From Sisyra terminalis (Eukaryota; Arthropoda; Insecta; Neuroptera; Sisyridae), in the NCBI GenBank assembly GCA_958496175.1, contig OY292276.1, forward strand, positions 53,395,080 to 53,459,079: 64,000 bases of DNA, in the 5' to 3' direction. Positions 11,301 to 23,300 of the stretch are shown here, one piece after another. The stretch's first letter is position 1. Each line of letters starts with the position of its first letter. The notes beneath the pieces were generated by a model. That model made no database searches and was not told the origin of the DNA. It saw nothing but the letters and a program-made list of their open reading frames with translations. Made by a program: the position numbers and the translations under genes.

Positions 11301-14300
11301 TAATTAAAAATTTTACTTCCGTAAAAATATCGAGATGCCGTCGTAAATCTCTTATCTGTAATGTAGCTTAATTGCCAGGGTGGCCTCGAAATGTTTCTTA
11401 CACTTCAACCTCCCTAACATTATAGTTAAATAGAGCAATATGTCACTAGTATTTTAGATACTCATGTTAAACCTTTATACCCGGGGACCTTTAAGCCCCA
11501 CTCTACCCTACAGTAAGAAATCTGCCAAAATATTTAAAATTTTATTTAAAAATATTTAATTTCAATAGTATACGAAAACGTATCTACTCTCCAAAAATAT
11601 AAATATAATTAAATACTTACAGTATTTCCTTCATCTAGGAAATCAGTAACGGATCTAAGATTTCACTTGGGGAAGATTTGGCCCTGTTGAAATTAAATTG
11701 GTGGAAATTATACTACAGATAGTTTACTTCGTTTTACCTTTCTGGTCAAATATAATTTCATCTAAAATTTATCACAAGAGGACTCAGAGGCTAAGGGGAT
11801 TTTAGTCCTTTAACACTCGTCTTCCTCTCTTCCCCAAATCCTCTACTGCATTGATCGTAATAAACATAAAAATTGTCTTTTTTTTCCCACGCTTTCTTGC
11901 ATTAAAATTTTATTTAGTTAGTATTCTACTGAACTATTTTAATTTAAAGAAATCAATAGATTTTTTTGGAAAATATATAAAATACGTGTAATGTTACCAC
12001 CCAATTTTATGAGTCAACAATCAATTGTATTGATTGTGGTTATTGTTAAGTAGAATTTCAAAAGAAAAGTCTTTAAATAATTAATTATTTTTTACCCAAT
12101 ACATTCGTGTAGGTATGTTTTTACATTGACTACCTATTTTCGATGTGTATACAATATATAGAATATATTGCTGTCCAATTAATGTAGTATAATTTAATTT
12201 AATTATATATAAAAATCATACCATAAACCTAAATTTGAACAGAAGTTCAAACAAAATATTCGTAACGTATTGCCCAGATACGTATTTCGATTGCCAAGCG
12301 TAACCAGTGATCCAAACTACTTGATGACCACTGAGGAAGATTGCTTGGCAATCAAAATACGTATCTGAGCAATACGTTACGAATATTTTGTTTGAACTTC
12401 TGTTCAAATTTATGTTTATGGTATGATTTTTATATATTATTATATTAAATTATACTACATAAATTGAACCGCAATATATTCATTATATTGTATACACAGT
12501 ATAGCTGTTCAAAGTCAGTGAAAAAATCTTATTTTGATTATACCTTTTTTTTGAATTTTAGGGGAATTAAAGGAATATTCTCTTATCAAACGATGAAACA
12601 TAATAAAATATTTCCAGAACTAACGAAAACTTTTCATTTTTTCTTCTCATGGATTCATAAAAAACCAAAACGAAAAAAAAAGACCAATTAGAGAAAACGA
12701 TATTTAATTTACCGTGAATTGGGAAATATTTTTTTTTCTTTAATTATGATTTCTGTGTGTAACATTGCTGCAATTACGTTGCATTAGAAAGTGAAGAATA
12801 AAAATGAAGTCAAAGACATTAATTTCAATTTCTTTTGCAGCTAAAGACGTTAGACCCAAACAAATATGCGACGAAAAAGACGATTGCCCAAGGAATGCTC
12901 GACATTGCATTGCTAACGGCAAATGCATCTCAATTGAAATACATTCTACAAGTGGGCAAAAAACATGAATTCTACACTTTAATGTTGACGTTAATTAGTA
13001 TTTCAATCATTCTACAGGTTAGTATTGAAAGGGAGATTGATGATTGTAGGATAGAGGTAAATTTTTCGAAATTTTTTTGGGCAATAATCAATAATGTGAT
13101 TATTGATCTAGAGTCCACAATTGGTAACTGATGACTTATCAATACTGATTTTAAATGCTTAGCTATTTAAAAATCAAGTTGCATTTTATAATGAATCCAA
13201 ATTTCCACCTTTTTTTCTGTTAAAACTTTCGATTTCTATCTTCTTTCAGAAATTAACTATAACGAATTCCATTTTAACTTCAAACATTAACTTTCTTGCC
13301 CTCAAATATAATTGTCTCCAATAATGTTAAGCATTTTATTTTTCTTGAAGTTATACCGGAAAATTTTCGAACAATTTACCAATAACCCCTACACTGAATC
13401 ATTACAAATGTTAAATTAACAATTCTCTGTTACTAATTAAGCACTTCTTTTAAAAATAATTGTACAAATGTTAAAATCAAGCATGGTCTTAATTAATTGG
13501 TACTCATTCGTGTTTTTCACAATTGCGTGATTCATTAATAGGTATACAGATATTTTAACACTTAATAAATGGTTTGAGTTTAATATATAACTTGTAATTA
13601 TTGTAAAGGAAATTTATCTTTAAAAATCCTGAGTAACACCTAATTAATGAAGATACTTTCTTGCAATTATTTCTTTTACGGCATTGTTTATATCTTGAGG
13701 AAATATTTTTAGTTAGGAAATATTTAAAAATGAAATTTCCGGCAACCTTCGAGCATATTTTCTAAAATACTTAATAGATATATTTTCTCTGGTTATTTAT
13801 CAATTTGTTCTGATGAAATTAATTTAAAGAAGTATCCAGAAATTGGAAACCTCAAATTTTTCCTGAAAGGACTAGAAATGTAAGCATGGGTCCCGGAAAG
13901 ATATTTCAATGATATCAAATGGATATGGAGGTACTAATAAAATACTAACATCAGGGAAATTTCGGTTCTCTATTTCTATTCTCTAGTTTTAGTGAGAAAA
14001 TAATAATAATAAGTAAAAAATACAAATAATTTTTTGATCAAAAATTATATTAAATGATTGATCTAAAGTTTAATTATGACTTAAGGGTTACAATGCCTTT
14101 TTTGTAAAATATTAACAAGTATATTAGCTTTATGAAATCTACCAAAAAATAATCCTTCTTTGAAAAACCATTTTTTTTAACCATAAAATAGTATCGAAAA
14201 CGCTCACAAAAATTTTTTTTAAGTTTTGTATATATTTCTTATTATGTATGATTTTTTTCAGATTTTTTAAAAAGATAGTACCTAATGAAAAAAAAAAAAA

Positions 14301-17300
14301 ATAGGAACCACTTCCGTGCTTAATGCCAATAGCTATTGTATATGTACAATGTGTATGGCGTTGGCATTGAATCTGGGAGTGCTTATGTTAAATTTTCAAA
14401 TTTTCAACAATCAAAACAAATGAAAATCTTCAAATCTCGCAATCCTATTGGCTAATAGCCCATGCATTAACGTGTGTATATGCTGTCCACAGATGTTAGA
14501 GCATTGCTTAACTTATACATCTTTTATTTGTTCATAAATAATTAATTTGATTTGAATTAAAGCTTAAAATTGATTTAAATAATAGTTTAAATAGTGTTTA
14601 ATCAAAAAGATAAAAAAAAATTTATTCCATATAGTGAAAAGTTTTCTATTTTTCACTTATTAAATTTGTTTTTCTTCCTAAAACTACTTGAGATACCTAA
14701 AGTTCTGGAGCTTAGTATTTTATTAGTACCTACAAAATATCATCTTAGGACCAACTCACAATGGTTTTACCCCCTTTGAAAATATTCTTTCATAACGATC
14801 AAAGTTATAAATTTTTTGATAGTTGAATCTCCCCAAATGGATCTTATGAATTTACCGAATCAAAAGTTTCAATACTTAATACCTATTATGTTTGTTTTTT
14901 ACCCAGGATTTTGTTGAACTGGTCAAATTATCAGTTAATATTTTTCTTTTTCAAAAACTATGTTTAAGAAATGTATTTCGAAGAATTTCCCTACTTAATA
15001 CTTAATTAATTTTTATATTCCATGGCAAGATTTTGAACTTTCCATTGGAAGTCCAGGGGGAGTCTATTTCCTCTTTGAAGAAAAGCATTTAAACAATATA
15101 TTATAAAATTCGATCAGAAATAATCCATTTCGGAAAAATGAATCACCAAAAATAAATTCGGGAAAGATACTATATGGAGATGATTATTTTCGATTTAGTT
15201 TTCATTCGAGAAAATTAGAGGCAAAGTTTGATTTCTCCAAATTTATTTTCCCAATTGATTTATTCAAAGATTCTGTAATCGTTTAAGGAAGAAATTGATT
15301 TATTTGTAAAAAATTAATTAAAAATCCATTAATTTATTCGGAAAATATAAGTTGTAGACATAAGCTTTTTATTGCAAATATTCCAAAAGTGATAAAAAAT
15401 GAAGAATTAAAGGGAAGAAAAATAATTTTTCAATACTCAAGGAAATTTCTTCTTATTGCAACACTGAAAATGTTAAAATATAGAATTGAAAGGGGTCTAT
15501 TTCTTCTTTGGAGAAAAGCATTTAATCAATATATTATGAATTTCGATCAGAAAAAATTTATTTCAGAAAAATTAATCACCAAAACTAAGTTCGGGAAAGA
15601 AACTTTAGAGAGATGATTACATTTGATATAATTCTCATTCGAGAAAACTCCAGGGAGAGTTTGATTTCTTTAAATTTTTATTCCAATTGATTTAATCGAT
15701 TGATTTTATAGTTGTTTTAGGAACAACTTGATTTGTTTATAACATTAATTGAGGATTAATTAAGGATAAATTCATTAATTCGGAAAATATTAGTTATAAC
15801 TTTATGTGGCAAATATTTTAAAAGTAAACAGAAGTGGATAATGGAAGAAAAAGAAAAATATTCTATTAATGCTCAAGGAAATCTCTTCTTATTACAACAC
15901 TGAAAATGTTAAATATGCAACAATGATATTTTTTGAAAACTATATTTTCCCCGATAAAGTAAAGACAAGTTAATGAGACATTTTAATGGGAAAATTTACA
16001 TTATATTTGTATTTTGGTAAAAATTTTTCTTAAGGTTGTTTAGAAATGCGGTGGGGAATTATAAGAAAAATGAGGATATTTCAATATTTATAAGTAGACG
16101 TTGTTGATACTTTTCTATACGGTTTTTATACATTTGGATTGAATTTTGATACGATTTCTTATCTTTACGTTGAAATATTTTGTCAAAAACCCTTTAATGT
16201 TAATAACTATTCTTCAGGTTGTTTAGAAGTGTGATGAGAAATTATAAGAAAAAGGGGAAATTCTCTATGCTTCTAAGTACACGTTGTAGATATTTTTTCG
16301 TTGTAGATATGGTTTTTATACACTTGGATTAAATTTTAACAAAATTTTATCTTTACATTGAAATATTTTGTTAAAAAACCCCTAAATGTTAATGATTTTG
16401 GTATTAATCGACGCTTAATATTTCAAAAAATGCATTGGCATAACTTTCTTTATTTACCCTGTTTTAAGCGGTTCCAAATAACGTATCTTTACGATTTTTT
16501 TACTCCGCTAATAAGCCCCAAGTCGAATTGAAATTTTACATAGGTATGACTCAAATAGTTGACTACCTACAGTAATAAGTTTTTTTTCTCATTACTTTTA
16601 ATTTTCTTCTAAACAACCTTAACTATTGCTTAGCCTTAAACTTAAATCTTATTTTTTTAAATTACTTTTGCTTTTATCATCCTCTTCAAAACTTTCGAAA
16701 GAAATCTTTGCCATATGAATGGGTTTATTATTATTTTTCAGAAAACTATAATTTTATAATCACTTATAAACTAATTTTCCTCTGACTATCTACAGTAATA
16801 ATTTTTTTTTCTTATTACTTTTGATTTTCTTCTAAACAACCTTAACTATTGCTAAACCATAAACTTTTAAAACTTAAATTTTTGAAATTGCTTTTACTTT
16901 TATCATCCTCTTCAAACCTTTCGAAAAAAATCTTTACAATATGAAAGAATTAATTATTATTTTTCAGAAAATTATAGTTTTATAATCACTTATAGACTAA
17001 TTTCCCTCAAACCAAATAGAATTTACAAAAACCATTTACAAACCTTAAATTACCTCTGTAATTGTTTTCAGCTACGAATTCCAAACGAAAGGCAAATACT
17101 TTTGGAAAATTCAAACCCTGAACTTTTGATAATTATTTTCATGAAAAATATTAATCGTTTCTTTAACAATAAAAAAGTAGACAATGAAAATCTGGGTTTT
17201 GTGATTTGAAGTTTCCTATTTTTGAGGAAAAATTGGTCCAATTTTTCCTCCTGGTTCCTTTTTTTAAGTATATTTTTTCAGGGTGACTTGACTAACAATA

Positions 17301-20300
17301 AATATATAGAAAATTTCAGTTTAATTTCAAATTATAATAAATTATAACTTCAAACCTTTTGCAAGAAATCTTTGCAATATGAATGAATTAATTATTATTT
17401 TTCAGAAAATTATCATTTTATAAACACTTATAAACTCGTTTGCCACATACTAAATGGAATTAGCAAAAACCATTTATAAATTTTTAAATTCCTTCTATAA
17501 TTGTTTTCATCTACGAATTCCAAACAATAGGCAAATACTTTTGGAACTTTAAAGTTTAAAGTTTAAAGTTTTAATAATCATTTTCAATGAAAATCTGGGA
17601 TTTGTAATTTGAGGTTTCCAATTTTTGAGGAAAAATCCAAATTCAATCCAAAATCCAATTTTTTTAATAAATATTTTCAAGATGACTTGACTAACAGTAA
17701 ATATAGAGAAAATGTCATTTAATTTCAAATTTTGAATCATTTAAAGGAATAAACTTTATTTTTTTATTTTCTCTAAACATTTTAAGAATTCCAAAGTAAA
17801 AATTAACAATGGAATTCTATGATTCCGATGGTTAATCAGGGACCAATGCAATTCATAAAATACCACTGTGAAAAGTGGAGTAAACTGCAGTTTCAAATGG
17901 CGTTCCTAACCGTTAGGGTTACCAACTTTAAATTACAGGAAGTCCGGAGATCGTATCACTAAATCTGTAGAGTTGCATTCAATAGGAAAGTAGATTTAAA
18001 AAAAATATGAACCAAGCAAGTATTCATAACGTTCACAAGCTTTACTAGCTAGTTCTATATTGTAAATACAACAAATATACATTTTTTGTTACTATAGAAT
18101 CAATTGTTATCCCTGGAAGAAACTTGTATTTTTGTTAAATCGAAAAACGTAGAGATTGATTTTTGTTAACTGGAGTTCAGAGAAATTTTATTTTTTCTGG
18201 AAACTCCGAGCTAAAACTGGAGAGTTGGTAACCTTAAGTTACATACATTTTGTTGCGACAGAAAAATAACACTGTAATTTTTCATAAAAGTAAAAAAATC
18301 CGGAGATTATTTTTGTAAACTGGAGTCTGGAGAAAATATTATTTTTCTGGAGTCTCCGGACTAAAACTGGAGAGTTGGTAACCTTACTAACTGTAGAAGA
18401 TATTTCTAAAGTTTACTGAAAATTAAGTTTATTTTCTTCTTACTTCTATGAATTAAAAGAAGGCAAAGTTGCTTAATCAGAGAGAAACTATTTGAAGTTA
18501 AGTTTCCAAAAAGAAATCACCAAGGTCTTAACTTGGATTTTTCTACTTTGTTGTCTTTGTGAATCATTTCAAACTACACATAGGTACTTTACATATTTAC
18601 TTCTTTGGTTGCCGACTTTCCTTTTATGAAAGAAACCACATATATCTGCATTTCCATAAAATCTAATGAAACATCAACAGAAAAAGAATATAATTAATTA
18701 TAGGCTATATTTGTCACCAGGTAGTGGTTGGGGTACTATGCCTCAGCTTAAATTTGATGCGAGACTGTCGTCTACATCTTCGCGAATACGAATTTTCTGC
18801 GAATCTAATAAATTACATATCCACCAGCTGTTCTTTCGCAATCACTGTCTTAAATTTGCTCATTTCCATATTTGATCCAACCGTAGCTCGATATGGTAGC
18901 TTTGATTTACCCGAATAAATCAATTTTTTTTTCTCTCATTTTCCATGCAGTTGGTTGTTGCCGTCTTGTTCCTAATTATTGGAGGTCTCAGCATCAATCG
19001 CCAAGCTGAACAACCAATGGCCATTATCTTAAACGATGCTATTGTTATTTTCATTTTTCTTATATCTCTCATTAATATTATCATTTCTGGATTTGGAATG
19101 GAACATTCTAGTCAACCATTAGTATTACTTAATAAGGAGAAGATTCCTTAATAATTAAGAGAGCTTAACTATTGTTTTATTATACAATTGTATCATTGAT
19201 TGAGATCTAAACTAACGATATTGTGTGAAAATTTACAAAAGCATTTTTCCTTATTTTAGTAGATTTATAAGAAAATAAGAAAAATAATTGTTTAAATAGT
19301 TTACAACTGTATCACTGATTTTAAGAGTTTCTTTTTTATTCAAGGAGTAATTAATTTTTCGATGTATAGTGTATAGAGTATTCCAATAGCCTTAAATTTG
19401 ATGTAGTGCCATGCACAAATAACAACTGTATTTTTCTTAATACTTGTATGTAGGCAAATTTAAGGTAGTTTGAAGCTGCAACACGAAAGGACCACCACAA
19501 TGCACAAAAAAAATATGGCAAAAATATGATTATTATTATACATATGCAATGAAAAATTTGTTACATAATTTGCCTCAAAACCATTGCAATTCTAAATGTG
19601 GATTTGTTATAAGCATTAGACTGATTCAAAAAAAAATATGACTCTTTTTCTTAATTATATCGAAAATATTGTTGGAAATGACAAACAAATCCTGTGAAAG
19701 TTTAAGCTCTTAATATTAGTATTAAGAGGTGCCGCATCGCAAATTTCGATTTTCCATTTAAATAACATGGGAACAATGTTCTCTTGGACTTTGGAATTTT
19801 ACAGCTCACGTTGGTGACAATATTTCGGAATGACCAAGGTATATTCTTGTAGACAATTGAACGATCTACAAAAAAGGTCTCGTACAAGTTTTTGATTTAT
19901 TTATTCCTTCAAAATTTATTCGAAGTCAAAGTTAAATTAAGAGAAATTTTAATATTTTTTTCAATTTTTTGACGCTACCATTAATTTTATGAGAAAATTT
20001 TAAAGGACATTTTTTGTAGAGCACTTATTTTCCTATAACATATCGCTATAAAAGTTTTTGATATTTTTCACAAGTCCAAAGTTATTTACATTTAACTGAA
20101 AATTCCCTAAATTATTATATTTTTAACATAAAAATTATTTTTTTTATTTTAATTAAATAACTTAGGACCTGTGAAAAATATCATATCAAAAACTTTTATA
20201 GAGATATGTTATAGGAAAAAAAGTGCTCTACAAAAAATATCCTACACAATTTTCTCATTAAATTGATGGTTGCGTCAAAAAATTGAAAAAAATATTAAAA

Positions 20301-23300
20301 TTTCACTTTAGTTCAACTTTGACCTCGAATAACTTTTGAAGAAATAAATATATCAAAAACTTGTGCGAAACTTTTTTTGTAGATCGTTCAATTTTCTACA
20401 AGAATATACCTTGGTCTTGGTTATTCCAAAATATTGTCACCAACGTGAGCTGTAAAATTCCAAAGTGCAAGAGAATATTGTTCCCAGGACTTGGCCCAAT
20501 TATGCAGAAGTCCGCTGCCTAAAGTTACCCCCTGATTTTTGAGATTTTAATTTTTTTTGCAATGATTTTAAATTTTATTTTTTATTTTAATAATCACATT
20601 ATTTTGTAGTATCAAGAGCGGCATCGGACCTTAATCTACCAATGCATAGAACTAAAAAAAAATAATTTAGAAACCCTGGTCTATAATCTAGAGTATTGTT
20701 TCCTAACCTGTGGTCCGCGGACCCTTGGGGGTCCTCGGTCCCATTTGAAAAAGTTTGTGTTTTGTGAAAATTGCACCTTTTTTTCACTCAGGGGTCCTTG
20801 GCATTATGCTTGATTGCCTTGGGGATCCGCGGCTGAAAAAAGGGTAGGAACCACTGATCTAGAGGTATAAATTTCGAGAAATTTTTTTGGCAAATTGCCA
20901 TTTTTTACAGCAAAAAAGAATAATCGGTTCATCTTTCAAAGAGAATAGGTAACAATTGCATTTCTTCGAAAAAAATTCTTAATTTTTAAATTCAATATTG
21001 ACTTGCACTATTTGCAGTTTTGGTCAATGCCATTAAAAACAGTATGTACTATACCTAAACCGAAAATGATTTCGAGTCTTTGAAATGTTAACAATTTTTT
21101 TCTGGTTCTTATTAAAAGCCTAATTTCAATTTCTTGAAAAATAAATTCAATTAAAACTAAGAAACGATTTTCTATATTCTTAAAGAAAAATAAATTAAAT
21201 TAAACCAACACGTGTTGCAGCTACAATGAAAAATCAACCAATAAGTCATTTACTTGTACATTGCACATCTTTTGTTGAACAAAGAAAATACAATTTCCTT
21301 TGTTGCAATCTTAAGAAATCTTTTATGCACCAATTTCCTTTGTTTCTTTACATAAAGCAAATTTATAAAATTGCCTTGATATTGCAACTATTATACAGTT
21401 TTTAATGATTCAGTATTTCATTTTGTAATAAATGAATCAAAATTTGTAAATTTATAATTTTTTGTGCAGGTAGCCGCTGCAATTTTGTCGGTAGTTTTGG
21501 CATTGCTAAAACTACACGAAAGTGAAAAGCAACAGCATATGGCAGAAATATTGAATCATATATCACTGGGATTAGTGACGGGGGCTTTATTTTGTGATAT
21601 TATTAAGATGAATTTTGGCCTTGATCCAGCAATTCCTTTAGCCAATTCAACTATTAACAATAATATTATATTCAGACCTACATAAATCAAAATGCAATTG
21701 ATCTTTGGCTTTTAAGATATATGATGATTAAAAATTTTTAGTTTAACGGATAATTTTAAGCAATAAGAATTTGCTTTGACTATTTACCAATCAAATATCT
21801 TAAGTATCTATAAATATAAAACGGTAAAGTGATTCCAGAAGCCTGATGAAGTTATGATACGTAACGAAACGTAGCTAATTTGAACGTAGCTAATTGATAT
21901 TAAAAAATATTAATTAAAAAAAAACTGATTTGAAACAACCTGAATTGTCTTCTTATTTAATAATAGCTGAGATCTGAATTTTATCATTTGTTCCAAAAGA
22001 AATTAGAGTAATATCTTAATGTAATCTAAGCAGTTTTAACGTCCTACGCATGGTTATAACTTAGATAATTTTTATTTATAGACATTACTCTAGTTTACTC
22101 TAGCTTTTTGGATTTCTTGAAATCTCAAAAATAAAACCATTTTTTTTTTTATAATGGCTAGCTTTTCAAGCTGAATAATACAGTAGATTCTTATTTCTTT
22201 TTTAAAATTAATTATTGGTGTATAGTTTTACACGAAAAACAGTGTAGATTATAAAGGTTTTGTTTTGGATTCGCCTAGACTAGGTTGCCAACTTGTGAGC
22301 CACATGAGGTTCGCTTTGGTCATTTTTCTGGTCCATAAGATTCATCATATTTTTACAAAATACGTCAATTTTATAATGACCAAAGTAATTAAATCCAAAG
22401 TTATAAAAACGCTTACAGTGCTTATCTTAAATATAATACGGAAAATGATAGTACCAAACCTAGCACTACGAGCGCTGGGGTCGTTTTATTGGGGTTATTA
22501 GTAGGAAAAACGAACCGATACGAAGTTTAAAAGTTAGAGCAGGATAACACCAAAATTGGTTATTTTTAAAAAAAATAACTCGTCATTTTAAATTAAGGTA
22601 CAGTGGGGTAAAAATGACCCAGAAATTGTAAAGTTTACTTTAAACTGATGTATTTTCTTACTATTTCACCAAAACCCTAATATTCTAAGTCATTGTTTTC
22701 AAAACATAAGGAATATGGCTAAGGACTTGGCCCAATTATGCAGAAATCCGCTTCCTAAAGTTACCCCCCGATTTTTGAGATTTTAATTTTTTTGTAAAGA
22801 TTTTAAATTTGATTTTTCATTTTAATAACCACATTATTTTAAAGTATCAAAAGCGGCATCGAACCTTAATCCACCAATGCATAGAACAAAAAAAAATTTC
22901 GAAACTCTGGCCTATAATCTAGAGCATGGTTTCCTAACCTGTGGTCCGCGGACCCCTGGGGAAAAAAGTTAAAAAGAAAAAAGAAAGTTTAACTTTTTTA
23001 TTTATAAAAGGTACTTTTATAAATAATGTATATGTCTTGATATTATAAGATAGTATGATGTAAGTAAATAGGTACTATCAGTGTATGTATTGAGATCCAC
23101 TATCGTGGACCCCCATTTTCATTTCATGGACCCCCAATTTTTTTTCGCTGACGTAGACCCCTTGAAGGTTGTCATAGACCCCTAAGGGCCGATAATGACC
23201 ACTTTGGGAATCACTGTGTTAGAGTAATAGGGAAAACTGGATTTACTATTGCTACATTAAATTATCATCTTCTTTAGAAAATCAATAAGGATTTTTTTTT

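Noticed and set aside
13018..13131. Continuation of the ninjurin exon 2 frame as the true C terminus
   Set aside because: A good donor sits at 13017/13018 exactly where the family has its intron, and the extension (SIEREIDDCRIEV) does not resemble ninjurin.
22265..22501. 78-codon ORF between ninjurin exons B and C as a further exon
   Set aside because: It lacks a ninjurin-like helix pattern and acceptor, and overlaps an inverted-repeat element.
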